64,000 nt of DNA, taken from NCBI GenBank assembly GCA_017554325.1, contig JAFZIP010000013.1:62001-126000 (forward strand), given 5' to 3'. Made by a program: the position numbers and the translations under genes. Origin of the DNA: Bacteroidales bacterium. GTDB taxonomy: Bacteria > Bacteroidota > Bacteroidia > Bacteroidales > WCHB1-69. Each line of letters begins with the position of its first letter. Within the stretch, counting starts at the first letter, position 1. The notes beneath the pieces were generated by a model, which did no database searches, was not told the origin of the DNA, and saw only the letters and a program-made list of their open reading frames with translations. Below, one piece after another: positions 33,766 through 42,917 of this stretch.

Positions 33766-35654
33766 TGGGATATTTGGAACACATACAAACACCGGAAGAT
33801 TTGCGCAAGCTTTCTCTTGACCAGTTGCCGCAATTGTGCGATGAACTGCGGCATTTTATCATAGAGCAGACGGCTCAGCATCCCGGGCACCTTGGCTCCA
33901 GCTTGGGTGTGGTGGAGCTGACGGTGGCCATTCACTATGTGTTTGACACACCCAACGACAAGCTGGTATGGGACGTGGGGCATCAGGCATACGCACACAA
34001 GATTCTTACCGGGCGCAAGGACCAGTTCTCCACCAATCGCTGTTACAAAGGCATTAGTGGCTTTCCCCGCCGCGAGGAAAGCGAGTACGATGCTTTCGGT
34101 ACCGGACACTCCTCCACCTCCATATCCGCCATCTTGGGCATGGCTATGGCAGCCAAAATGGACGGCGATACCAAGCGTAACCACATTGCTGTCATCGGCG
34201 ACGGTGCCATGACAGGCGGTATGGCATTTGAGGCCATGAATCAGGCCGCCTACCGCAATGTGAACATGCTGGTGATTCTCAATGATAATAAAATCTCCAT
34301 CGATAGCAGTACAGGTGCGATGAGCAAGTATTTGCTCTCCATTACAGCATCCCCTGCATACAACCGGTTCAAGAACCGCATGTGGAATTTGTTTACCTTC
34401 CGTACCAAGCAATCCAACCGGTTTACGGATAGATTAGGTAGATTGGGCAATGGTCTCAAAGGCTATCTGTTGGGCGGCAGCAACTGGTTCCAGAGTCTTG
34501 GCTACCGTTATTTCGGACCTGCCGACGGTCATGATGTTATTCATCTGGTGAAGACCTTGCAAGACTTGAAGAAGCTGCCAGGGCTCAAATTGTTCCATGT
34601 GCTGACCATCAAAGGCAAGGGTTTGGATATGGCGGAGAAACAGCAGACGGCGTATCATGCCCCGGGCAAGTTCGATCCTGCCACCGGGCAGATCATCCAA
34701 CCCGACTGTGCGGGTATGCCTCCGAAATACCAGGATGTGTTTGGACACACGATACTGGAAATTGCCCGTAAAGATGAAAAAGTGGTGGGCATTACGCCGG
34801 CCATGGCCACGGGCTGTTCGCTGACCATCATGGATGCGGAATTCCCCGATCGCGTGTTTGACGTGGGCATCGCCGAGCAGCACGCCGTGACCTTTGCCGC
34901 CGGACTGGCCGCCGAAGGCTATATCCCGTTCTGCAACATATACTCCTCCTTCCTGCAACGCGGCTACGACCAGGTGATTCACGATGTGGCCCTGCAAAAC
35001 CTGCCCGTAATCTTCTGCATCGACCGTGCAGGCTTGGTGGGCGAGGATGGCGCCACACATCAGGGCTCGTTCGACTTGGCTTTCCTGCGCTCCGTGCCCA
35101 ACCTGATAATCGCTTCGCCGCTCAACGAGCACGAGTTGCGCAACATGATGTTCACTGCCTATCAGAATGCCAAGAACGGTGGCCTGCCCTTCGTGATCCG
35201 CTATCCGCGCGGGCGTGGCGTGCTCACCGACTGGCGCAATGTACCCCAAACCCTGCCCATTGGCAAGGCAGAAATGCTGCGCCAGGGCGAGAAAGTGCTG
35301 GTGCTCTCGTTAGGACCGCTGGGCAACAACGTGCGTGCCGCATTGGATGCCTTGCAAGAGGAAAATATCAAACCTGCCCATCTCAATGTGCGGTTCCTGA
35401 AACCTCTGGATGAGGAAAAACTGCAAGAACTGGCCGCGCAATATCCCGTCTGGCTCACCGTGGAGGACGGCACCGAAAAAGGTGGACTCTTCTCCGCCGT
35501 GGCTGAATTTTTGGAAGATCATCAGCTTTCCAACCAGCTGCATCACGTGGCCATCCCCGACCGCTTCATTGCACAAGGCGACATCCCGAATCTCTACCAT
35601 GAGGTGGGTTTCGGAGTGGAAGACATCAAACAGAAAATCAAAGAGATATTCTAA
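33765..35654 (+). CDS. dxs: 1-deoxy-D-xylulose-5-phosphate synthase
   Basis: A 629-residue TPP enzyme that condenses pyruvate and glyceraldehyde 3-phosphate. This is the first step of the MEP route to isoprenoids and so to undecaprenyl carriers. Key motifs are HPGHLGSSLGVVELTVAIH near 41-60, GDGAMTGGMAFEAMN near 144-158, NDNKISID near 175, and GIAEQHAVTFAAGLA near 366. The length is standard. Its ATG overlaps the GT4 stop by one base. The gene ends 11 bases from the convergent GT2 gene. Confidence 0.97.
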   Translation: MGYLEHIQTPEDLRKLSLDQLPQLCDELRHFIIEQTAQHPGHLGSSLGVVELTVAIHYVFDTPNDKLVWDVGHQAYAHKILTGRKDQFSTNRCYKGISGFPRREESEYDAFGTGHSSTSISAILGMAMAAKMDGDTKRNHIAVIGDGAMTGGMAFEAMNQAAYRNVNMLVILNDNKISIDSSTGAMSKYLLSITASPAYNRFKNRMWNLFTFRTKQSNRFTDRLGRLGNGLKGYLLGGSNWFQSLGYRYFGPADGHDVIHLVKTLQDLKKLPGLKLFHVLTIKGKGLDMAEKQQTAYHAPGKFDPATGQIIQPDCAGMPPKYQDVFGHTILEIARKDEKVVGITPAMATGCSLTIMDAEFPDRVFDVGIAEQHAVTFAAGLAAEGYIPFCNIYSSFLQRGYDQVIHDVALQNLPVIFCIDRAGLVGEDGATHQGSFDLAFLRSVPNLIIASPLNEHELRNMMFTAYQNAKNGGLPFVIRYPRGRGVLTDWRNVPQTLPIGKAEMLRQGEKVLVLSLGPLGNNVRAALDALQEENIKPAHLNVRFLKPLDEEKLQELAAQYPVWLTVEDGTEKGGLFSAVAEFLEDHQLSNQLHHVAIPDRFIAQGDIPNLYHEVGFGVEDIKQKIKEIF

Positions 35655-35665
35655 TCGGTTTCAGT

Positions 35666-36670
35666 TCAGTGGTTGGACTCTGCCGTAAAACTCTTCTTCA
35701 ACAACAAGTTTATCAAACCCCGCAAGTATCCCCAGCCGTAGCTGACGTGGATCACGAGGAATGTGACCATCAGCAGGATGATTCTTTTCAGCCCCTTGAC
35801 TTGGCGTATGCTGAAGTAGGCGGCCAGAAAGAGATAGAGCGCCAGCACGGCGATGTACAAGATGAAAAACAACTTGTTAATGAAGCTGAGCACGAATCCG
35901 ATCATCAGTCCCAAGACAAAGAAAAACGGGAAAAACTGTCGCACGGTGGCCGGGTTCCCCAACTTCTTATTCACTAATGGTTTGAAAAGTCCATACTGGT
36001 AGAACATCTTGGATACCTTGCCTATGCTGTCGCGGCCGTAGTAGTCGCAGACAACAGAGGGGATGAGGTAGATGTGACCGCCGTATTTGATGATGCGCCC
36101 GTTGAACTCATCGTCCTGGTTGCGGACCAGATTCTCGTCAAAATAGCCGATTTTGTCAAACACTTCGCGCCGGAAGCAGCCGAAGGGAACGGTATCTACC
36201 TGCATTTCCTTGTTAGTGCCGATGCGGAAGTGCGAGTCGCCCATGCCGAAGGGTGAACTTAATGCTGCAGCAATAGCCTCGCATACGGGCGTCTCTTTAG
36301 CTGGCAGGGTTCTGCATAGTCCGCCCACGTTGTCTGCGTTGAGCGCGTAGAGCTTGTCCACCAGCACGGAGAAATAATTGTCGGGATAGATGGCGTGTGC
36401 GTCCAGACGGATGATGACATCCCCCTTTGCAACCTGTATGGCAATATTCAGGCCCGTGGGCACAATGTGCTTGGGATTGTCCAACAGGAAGATGAAAGGA
36501 TATTGCGCCGTGTATTGTTGCACAATCTCGCGGGTGCGGTCGGTGCTCATGCCGTCCACCAGCAAAATCTCCATTTCCTCCTTCGGGAAATCCTGACGCA
36601 AAATGGAGTCCAGACAAGCGGCAATGTGCTTCTCTTCGTTGTATATGGGGCAGATAACAGACAGTTTCAT
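35666..36670 (-). CDS. glycosyltransferase family 2 with C-terminal membrane anchor
   Basis: A 334-residue enzyme with a GT-A domain. It begins KLSVICPIYNEEKHIAACL, has EILLVDGMSTDRT near 35, and the metal-binding Asp motif RLDAHAIYP near 92-100. Two or three hydrophobic helices near 245-315 should hold it to the inner membrane. This resembles ExoM/SpsA-type enzymes that build polysaccharide repeat units on a lipid carrier. It is the last gene of the minus-strand polysaccharide cluster, 18 bases after the polymerase-GT4 fusion gene. Confidence 0.9.
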   Translation of the reverse strand: MKLSVICPIYNEEKHIAACLDSILRQDFPKEEMEILLVDGMSTDRTREIVQQYTAQYPFIFLLDNPKHIVPTGLNIAIQVAKGDVIIRLDAHAIYPDNYFSVLVDKLYALNADNVGGLCRTLPAKETPVCEAIAAALSSPFGMGDSHFRIGTNKEMQVDTVPFGCFRREVFDKIGYFDENLVRNQDDEFNGRIIKYGGHIYLIPSVVCDYYGRDSIGKVSKMFYQYGLFKPLVNKKLGNPATVRQFFPFFFVLGLMIGFVLSFINKLFFILYIAVLALYLFLAAYFSIRQVKGLKRIILLMVTFLVIHVSYGWGYLRGLINLLLKKSFTAESNH

Positions 36671-36688
36671 ACGCTTTTCAAAGAATGA

Positions 36689-38992
36689 TTAACAATTTTG
36701 TGCTTCGGCGGAATACAATGCCTGATATTTTTGAGCAATGCTGTGCCAGTCGAAATCCGAAAAACGCGCTTGGGGCACGGTTTGGTAATCTTCGGGACGG
36801 GTGAGCAAAGCCCTCAAAGCATTCACAATGCTTTCCAATGAGGTTGGAATCACTGCTTCTCCGATATGTTCCTCAAATAAGCCGTCAATGCCCTCGCCCT
36901 TGGTGTAGAGCACGGATAGACCTTGCGACAGGGCTTCGACATAGACTAATCCGAAAGTTTCTGTCAAAGAGGGCATGGCGAAAACGCTGTTTTGATCATA
37001 GACTACTTGCAGCTTGTCTTTCTCGTAAATCTTACCGAGGTAGGCTAACGTTTCGGGATGTTGTTGCACCAGGGCCAGCACTTTGGCTTCCATATTGCCC
37101 GTGCCACCAACCAAATCCAGATGGATGTCCGGAATCTCCTTTTTGAGCGAAAGTACCGCCTCGGCCAGTCTGACCACGTTCTTGTTGCTGTCGAAGTTGC
37201 CCACGAAGACGATGCGGTGATTTTGTGCATGTTGTTCCGCTTCGGGGTGCAAGTTTTGGAGCCAGTAGTCGTTGATTCCGTTAGCGATGACGATGTTTTT
37301 GGCTTTCACGATGTTACGCATCCCACATAGGGTCCAGTGGTTGTTGAGCCGGTTTTGCAAGGCGGGGGTGATGGAGATAAGGTGGTCGGCCTTGCGGATG
37401 ACGGCGCGGTGAACCCACCAAAGGTGCGGCGTATAGCGCAGGAACGCGTTCACATCGGAGTTGCGCACAGCGGTGATGTACGGAATGCCGTACCGCTCTT
37501 TCAGGCGCAGGGCCACGGCACCATCGCTGAACAGGTTGGTGGCATGGATGTAGGAGATCTCCGAAAGATCGACCTGCTTGGCGATGTCTTTGCAAATCTT
37601 GTCGATTTTCAGATTGAAGAAAAATTTATGGAGCGGTTTCAGGATGAACGAGTAGATGATGCGGGTGTGTTCGCCTTCAAAACGATTGAGACCCTCCAGC
37701 TCTTTTTTGCGGATGGGCGTGTAGATAATCTGTTCCATACCCTGCTGGTCAAGTTTCTGATAGAGTTCGGTGTGTACTTTACTGTGTGTAAAGTCGTTGC
37801 AGATGTGCAGTACTTTGCCACCCTTGACAGTTTCGCGCTTCGGAGGCACTTGTCGCGCATGGAACGTCGCGCCCAGCAGCACGAAGGCCAACATTTGCAC
37901 AGAGCCCGGCCCGTAGGGGAAATTCGGCTCCACAAAACTGACGAGCAAGGGCACTACGCAAGCCACAAAGCCCGCGTCGCGGATGTCGGTCTTGCGCTCC
38001 CGGAAGAGGGCTGCGATGGTAAGAATTCCAAAATAGATGTAGAAACCGACCAACGGCAGCGACCAGATGCCATAACGCACTAATCGAAGTAGTATATAGT
38101 TGTGTATCAATAGAATACCAGATTCTTCTTCCATCTCGCCGGCTAACGGGTCATGGATGAGTGCATCGATGCCCATCTTATTGCGCTCCATGCGGTTGGA
38201 AGTCAGCACGTCCAGCTCGGAGGAGGACTTGCCGCCCACCATGAAGCGGGTCAACTCGTCGCCAATGAAGCCCGTGTAGAGAATGTAGCCGATGACCATG
38301 ATGCCGAGGATAGTCAGGACCGTCTTCAGATTCCATTTCCAGCTCCAGTCCAAATCTTTGCCGGCTATGAAAAGGGCACACAATAGCACGGCGAAGAAGT
38401 CGGAGCGGGCGCGGATGAGCAGCAGGGCGAGGAACGCCAGGGCGAACACCACCATGAAGTGCGTGCGCTGCTCTTTGATTTTTACGCCGAAGAAGAAAGT
38501 GGCCGCGGCAGCGATGGCCAGCATCCCGCCAATCTGGTTCTTGCCCTCATCCAGCATATAGTGCTCCGGAATGTACAAACCGCCTGCCCAATAGAAGCAG
38601 TTGATGAGCGTCATCACAATCAGCACGAGCGTGTAAAAGTAGGTTACATTGCCCCAGAAGCGGATGTCTTTTTCCATGCCCACGCCAATGCCGACACACA
38701 GGAAGGCGACAATCAGTTGGCTCAGGTCTGCAGGACGGTAGCGGTGCCCGAAGAGATGGAAACACACAAACTCGATGCCCACCAGCACGATGGTCAGCAG
38801 AAACAGCCGCATGAACCGTGCGGAAAAGTATTTCTCAACCGAGAAGGTGAGCACTACCGAAGTGCCCATCAAAGCCATAATGATATAGCGGAAGATGTAG
38901 TAGATTTTGGTCAGATAGACCCATGGCAGGTAGGAGGCGGCCACCAGCGCAAGGGTGATGAAGAGACAGTATTTTGCGATTTTCTGTTTCAT
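36689..38992 (-). CDS. O-antigen polymerase/ligase-like protein fused to a GT4 glycosyltransferase
   Basis: A 767-residue protein made of two parts normally encoded separately. Residues 1-380 have about ten or eleven hydrophobic helices. A large loop (about 250-300) contains EEESGILLIHNYILLRL with the His-Asn typical of Wzy/WaaL-type polymerases and ligases. Residues about 393-767 are a GT-B domain. It starts KVLHICNDFTHSKVH, has GNFDSNKNVVRLAEAV near 600 and the donor-site motif MPSLTETFGLVYVEALSQG near 675. No frameshift or stop separates the halves. It may couple the last sugar addition with polymerisation. The fusion point is near residue 385. Confidence 0.85.
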   Translation of the reverse strand: MKQKIAKYCLFITLALVAASYLPWVYLTKIYYIFRYIIMALMGTSVVLTFSVEKYFSARFMRLFLLTIVLVGIEFVCFHLFGHRYRPADLSQLIVAFLCVGIGVGMEKDIRFWGNVTYFYTLVLIVMTLINCFYWAGGLYIPEHYMLDEGKNQIGGMLAIAAAATFFFGVKIKEQRTHFMVVFALAFLALLLIRARSDFFAVLLCALFIAGKDLDWSWKWNLKTVLTILGIMVIGYILYTGFIGDELTRFMVGGKSSSELDVLTSNRMERNKMGIDALIHDPLAGEMEEESGILLIHNYILLRLVRYGIWSLPLVGFYIYFGILTIAALFRERKTDIRDAGFVACVVPLLVSFVEPNFPYGPGSVQMLAFVLLGATFHARQVPPKRETVKGGKVLHICNDFTHSKVHTELYQKLDQQGMEQIIYTPIRKKELEGLNRFEGEHTRIIYSFILKPLHKFFFNLKIDKICKDIAKQVDLSEISYIHATNLFSDGAVALRLKERYGIPYITAVRNSDVNAFLRYTPHLWWVHRAVIRKADHLISITPALQNRLNNHWTLCGMRNIVKAKNIVIANGINDYWLQNLHPEAEQHAQNHRIVFVGNFDSNKNVVRLAEAVLSLKKEIPDIHLDLVGGTGNMEAKVLALVQQHPETLAYLGKIYEKDKLQVVYDQNSVFAMPSLTETFGLVYVEALSQGLSVLYTKGEGIDGLFEEHIGEAVIPTSLESIVNALRALLTRPEDYQTVPQARFSDFDWHSIAQKYQALYSAEAQNC

Positions 38993-39010
38993 AATCCGAG
39001 AAAATTAGAG

Positions 39011-39898
39011 TTATTGTTTTTCGGGCAGTTGCACCATCTGTCCGAAATGCAGGTCTGTTTCCGGCAACCGTCCGCGGTCGAAGCCGCCGCCAGGTGTGAA
39101 GGTGAGCTCGCCGAAGTAAGCTTGGCCCTTTTCCAGGTAGAAGTCGGCACGCACAAATGGGAACGGCTTGGAGAGCGTCTCCGCATATTCGAAGAGCTGG
39201 TCCATACCTTCCGGCTTGGGAATGGTGAATCCCTCCGGGGCAGCCTTCCCCTGCCGATTCAGGCGTTGCAGTTGCCAATCACGGTCGAAGAAGTAGAAAT
39301 CGGGCTTCTCTTTTGTCCCTCTGCCAATGCAGCACAAGACATACTTGGCTTCGCCGTTGAAACAGTAGAACTTGTAATCCACGGGCGAATGTCCGTCTTC
39401 CGTCTCGATAAAGTGCTCGCATAGGATGCGTTTTGGGAAATCGTATTGGGGCTCGGCAGCGATGAGGTGGAATTTGATTTTCTCAAAGCGGTTCAGGTCG
39501 CGGATGGTGGCGCGGACGTCCAGTTTGGCCTTGTCGGGGCAGATGACATTGCCGCCGCAACCGAAGTTCCACTTCAGCACGAACTTTTCAGGAAGCTCGT
39601 CCCAGTTGATTTCATCAGCGTGATTGTAGGTGCCGAGCAACGGGTTCAGGATGTGCTCCAATCCGCACTCCTGCACGTACTCGCGAACACGCAACTTGTC
39701 GGCGCATTTTTTCACCAACTCGTTGTCTTTGTAGTAGTTGATTTTCATCCATTGGATCTTCTCATCCAACGTCTGCGGATTGTCGAGGTCCAGCTTCCGA
39801 TGATGATAGATGCGGAACAGCGTACGCACGCTCAGCTTGGGCGAGATGTTCGTGAGCAGATAGCGGAAGGCTAAATTAGTTCTGGAACGGAATTCCAT
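39011..39898 (-). CDS. TupA-like ATP-grasp protein
   Basis: A 295-residue protein of the TupA-like ATP-grasp family. It has the family opening LDNPQTLDEKIQWMK near 36 and the nucleotide-binding strand KFVLKWNFGCGGNVI near 106-120. A later acidic stretch, FVRADFYLEKGQAYFGEL, near 250-270 should bind Mg. Family members sit in teichuronopeptide and capsule gene clusters and are thought to ligate amino acids to glycan carboxylates. It is 20 bases from the previous gene and 18 from the next in the polysaccharide cluster. Confidence 0.9.
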   Translation of the reverse strand: MEFRSRTNLAFRYLLTNISPKLSVRTLFRIYHHRKLDLDNPQTLDEKIQWMKINYYKDNELVKKCADKLRVREYVQECGLEHILNPLLGTYNHADEINWDELPEKFVLKWNFGCGGNVICPDKAKLDVRATIRDLNRFEKIKFHLIAAEPQYDFPKRILCEHFIETEDGHSPVDYKFYCFNGEAKYVLCCIGRGTKEKPDFYFFDRDWQLQRLNRQGKAAPEGFTIPKPEGMDQLFEYAETLSKPFPFVRADFYLEKGQAYFGELTFTPGGGFDRGRLPETDLHFGQMVQLPEKQ

Positions 39899-39918
39899 AT
39901 ACTGAGTTTTTTATGTTT

Positions 39919-41010
39919 TTACCAATATTCGTTTCTTGAATTATTCTTCTTGTATGCCTCGCGGATGATGCGCTCGGTGTTTTCTCCGAAGGCAGGTCCG
40001 TAGGCGGTTTGGCTCAGGTCGGGGTTGGCGTTCCACTCGATGAAGATGGGCTCGCCGTCCTTGCCCACCGCGAAATCCCACGCCGCGATGTTGAAGTAGG
40101 GCAGCCTGTAGTGCAGTCGCTTGGCGGTGGCTACCACTTGGTCGAAGTTGGGGATGGTATAGCCTTCCAGCGTGACGCCGACGTCGGTTTTCTCCACCAT
40201 GTCGTTGCCGGGCGCGCCGTAAGCGTACTTGGCCAACGTGCCGTCCAAGTTGATACGGGCGCTGATGCCGCCGGAACTCTCGTTGTCAATCACCTGGTCC
40301 TTCTGCCCGATACGGATGACGGCATAAAGAAGGATGACTTCCATATCCGAGCGGTAGGTCAGCAACCGTATGGTGTTGGCCGAGGTGGGGTTCAAGGCGC
40401 TCATGGCCTCATGCTGTTGCACCACCTCTTGCACCAAAAAGTCTTGGCCGTAAGAATCGAACACTTCCCCGATGGTTTTCCCGTTCAGGTCGGTGATTCC
40501 GTTTTGAACACGGATTTTGCGCACGCCGTGTCCGCGCGTGGACATGGAAGGCTTGATGATGGCTGCTTCCAGATTGTTGCATATACGCTCTGCCTCTTCC
40601 CGCGTGATGGCTTTTCCATCTGCATAGAAATACCCGTTCATGTTCCTGACGAAAATATTGGGCTGCTTCACATCAGGGAAAAGCAGGTCGGAGATGTTCT
40701 TGTCGGCGTACGCTTCCATCATCCAGAACTGGTTCATTCTGCCGATGAGTTCGGTGCGATACAGACTCAGCGGGATGTACTGCTTGGAATAGACGTTGGT
40801 TCTGGAATAGAGGAATTTGTGCCAAATCAGCGGCACGCGATGGCCCGTCAGCTGCTTGTAGTAGGCTTGTATCTCCTGCTTTTGGGCACGCGTCAGCTCC
40901 CGGCGCACGTGCAGTTTATGGTATTTTCTCGTCAGCTCCGACACAAAGGAGTGGATGGACACCTGCTTGGTGAGCTTGGCGAGACAGCGTTTGTACAGAT
41001 TCATGAACAT
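39919..41010 (-). CDS. sugar-transfer-associated ATP-grasp protein (first of two)
   Basis: A 363-residue ATP-grasp enzyme of the group associated with sugar transfer. It has AAIIKPSMSTRGHGVRKIRV near 150-170 for ATP binding, MSALNPTSANTIRLLTYR near 208-225, NESSGGISARINLDGTL near 248, and AAWDFAVGKDGEPIFIEWNA near 320-340 for metal binding. The substrate is unknown; a ligation to a polysaccharide building block is inferred from context. It is similar in layout to the upstream gene but the two differ in sequence, so an old duplication is likely. Confidence 0.85.
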   Translation of the reverse strand: MFMNLYKRCLAKLTKQVSIHSFVSELTRKYHKLHVRRELTRAQKQEIQAYYKQLTGHRVPLIWHKFLYSRTNVYSKQYIPLSLYRTELIGRMNQFWMMEAYADKNISDLLFPDVKQPNIFVRNMNGYFYADGKAITREEAERICNNLEAAIIKPSMSTRGHGVRKIRVQNGITDLNGKTIGEVFDSYGQDFLVQEVVQQHEAMSALNPTSANTIRLLTYRSDMEVILLYAVIRIGQKDQVIDNESSGGISARINLDGTLAKYAYGAPGNDMVEKTDVGVTLEGYTIPNFDQVVATAKRLHYRLPYFNIAAWDFAVGKDGEPIFIEWNANPDLSQTAYGPAFGENTERIIREAYKKNNSRNEYW

Positions 41011-41022
41011 GGCGGTCGGTTG

Positions 41023-42165
41023 TTATGGTTTTGCAATGATTTTCTGAAGGTGTTTTTTAGACAGGGAATGAGAAAGTCGTCCCATACCGTATTGTTTGCC
41101 GGTTTTCTGCCAAGCCAGATAGCAGTCGCGGATTTCCTCGCGCCAGCCCCGGCGGATGAAATATTGCCCCGTGCGGTCCCAGAAGTCGTTGACCTCAATC
41201 ACCACGGGACCTTCGTCCGTAATGGCAATGTCCCAGCCGGAGGCTTTGATGAAGGGGAGGGCCTGCTGGAATTGCAGCACTTGCGTTTTGATGTTGTCCC
41301 AATTCTGGATTTGCACGCCGTTGACGGGGTTACCGCTGTCGGGGTGGTTGTCGATGTCCGTGATGTTGCGCCAACCGTCGTACTGGATGGCGTATTGCAG
41401 CGTGCCGCTCTCGGTGTCGATGCCGGCGTCCACGTTGCCGCCGCCGCCCGCGTTGTCCACGCACTTGCCGGCGCGGCCAATCTTGATGAAGGTGGCGATG
41501 ATGCGCGCCTCGCCATTCGGATACAACGTGGTCATGAAGCGCACAGTGTTCACGGAGCTGGCGTTCAAAGCGGCCATCTGGTCGGTTTGGGTCACCAAGC
41601 TTTCGAAGATCAGCGGCTCGTCGGCCAGCATCTCCGACATTTTCATCACTTTCCCGTTGTGCAGGTGCAGCAGCGCCTCCGACTCCTTGTAATCGATGGC
41701 CGTAACCACATGCACATTGTCGCCGTGCGAACTCTCAGTGGTTTTCACCACACAGGATTGCACACCCTGACTGTGCAAAATGCTGCAGATGCCGGCCACA
41801 GAGGAAGAAACACTGCCGCTCTCACATCTTCCCTCCGGCTGGTAATAGGCATACAACTCCGAAGTGCGGATGCCGGCATTTTCCAAAATCCGATGGGCAA
41901 TGTATTTGTTGCGTCCTAATGTGTAATATTTCTTCGGGTTAAGTACATCCAAATACCAGCGTTGCTCGTTGACCCCCAAAAACTGCTTACGGAACTTTTC
42001 GCTTCTTTCATGCATGGAAAATTCATAATACTCTTCCATGGTGAGACCTTTTTCCCGGTAAAGATGGAGATAGTCACGCAGAATGCGACCCCGTTGGTTG
42101 CACGGATATTGTCGCAGCCAGTTGCGGAGATGATGTATTTTATGAAAAGCAGCAGATATTCCCAT
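41023..42165 (-). CDS. sugar-transfer-associated ATP-grasp protein (second of two)
   Basis: A 380-residue ATP-grasp enzyme. The ATG at 42165 is chosen because it lies 2 bases past the stop of the upstream acyltransferase gene; the frame extends further but overlaps that gene. It has SCVVKTTESSHGDNVHVV near 160, MAALNASSVNTVRFMTTL near 215, NAGGGGNVDAGIDTESGTL near 258, and SGWDIAITDEGPVVIEVND near 330. These are the same landmarks in the same order as in the next gene. The two probably arose by duplication. It is part of the polysaccharide operon. Confidence 0.85.
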   Translation of the reverse strand: MGISAAFHKIHHLRNWLRQYPCNQRGRILRDYLHLYREKGLTMEEYYEFSMHERSEKFRKQFLGVNEQRWYLDVLNPKKYYTLGRNKYIAHRILENAGIRTSELYAYYQPEGRCESGSVSSSVAGICSILHSQGVQSCVVKTTESSHGDNVHVVTAIDYKESEALLHLHNGKVMKMSEMLADEPLIFESLVTQTDQMAALNASSVNTVRFMTTLYPNGEARIIATFIKIGRAGKCVDNAGGGGNVDAGIDTESGTLQYAIQYDGWRNITDIDNHPDSGNPVNGVQIQNWDNIKTQVLQFQQALPFIKASGWDIAITDEGPVVIEVNDFWDRTGQYFIRRGWREEIRDCYLAWQKTGKQYGMGRLSHSLSKKHLQKIIAKP

Positions 42166-42167
42166 GA

Positions 42168-42917
42168 TTACAAATGTGTTCTTGAATAACCGAATTGTTT
42201 GTCTAACTCTTTCTCGCGTTGCACATCGAAGATGCGGTGGCAACCCGTGGCTTTCACTGTGGCGGGTGTGCCGGCTAACAGTGTGTCAGGATCAATGCCC
42301 GTGAAGTCCTTGTTGACCACGCTGTTGGAGGCGATGACCGTCTGGTCGGGCACGATAGCTCCTTTGGAGAAGGTGGTCCGATTGCCCACCCAGATGTTGT
42401 CGCCCAGCACGATGGGCTTGGTGAGAGGTTTCACCAAATTGTCCTTCTGGGTCAGCTCTATGTAGTGGAAAGAGGAGTCCATGAGTTGGATGTCCCACGC
42501 CATGCGCACGTTACGCCCGATGGTGATGCGCTCGAAGCAGAAGATGCGGATGTTAGTGCCGAAAATGCCGTCCTGTCCGCCGATTTCGAGCGTGCCGTTG
42601 TCGGCAATTAGCAGGTAGGAGCCTTGCAGGAACTTCACCGGTCCGTGGAAAATCAGCGTGCCCGAGATGGTCCAGATGCACTTCTGCACCGCCGTGGCTA
42701 TGTAATAGTCCCGCTTTCCGATTTTGATCATGCTGGAATAGATGTCCGGAGTATCCAGCACGATTTTCCCTTTCATTCTTCTGAATTCCGCCCGGCCATA
42801 AACATAGATGGGCAAATGCAACGCCTGCTGGAAAGGTAGCATCTTGAAATTCAACCACAAGGTCTTGATGAGGTTGGTTTTGAAAAGGATATGGAAAAGC
42901 AGTTTCAGGTGACTCAT
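42168..42917 (-). CDS. left-handed beta-helix acyltransferase
   Basis: A 249-residue enzyme with an alpha-helical N-terminal part. A hexapeptide-repeat region from about residue 110 follows, including GDNIWVGNRTTFSKGAIVPD near 190. This is the LbH fold of sugar O- or N-acetyltransferases such as WbbJ. A conserved His near the active site is in SSFHYIELTQ. It would add an acetyl group to a sugar of the repeat unit. It overlaps the flippase gene by four bases, and its stop is 2 bases from the ATP-grasp start, so it is firmly in the operon. Confidence 0.88.
   Translation of the reverse strand: MSHLKLLFHILFKTNLIKTLWLNFKMLPFQQALHLPIYVYGRAEFRRMKGKIVLDTPDIYSSMIKIGKRDYYIATAVQKCIWTISGTLIFHGPVKFLQGSYLLIADNGTLEIGGQDGIFGTNIRIFCFERITIGRNVRMAWDIQLMDSSFHYIELTQKDNLVKPLTKPIVLGDNIWVGNRTTFSKGAIVPDQTVIASNSVVNKDFTGIDPDTLLAGTPATVKATGCHRIFDVQREKELDKQFGYSRTHL

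Noticed and set aside
40009..41919. Plus-strand open frame of 636 codons opposite two ATP-grasp genes
   Set aside because: The minus-strand genes have clear ATP-grasp motifs and operon spacing; the plus frame is rich in Val/Gly/His, as expected for the complement of G+C-rich coding DNA.
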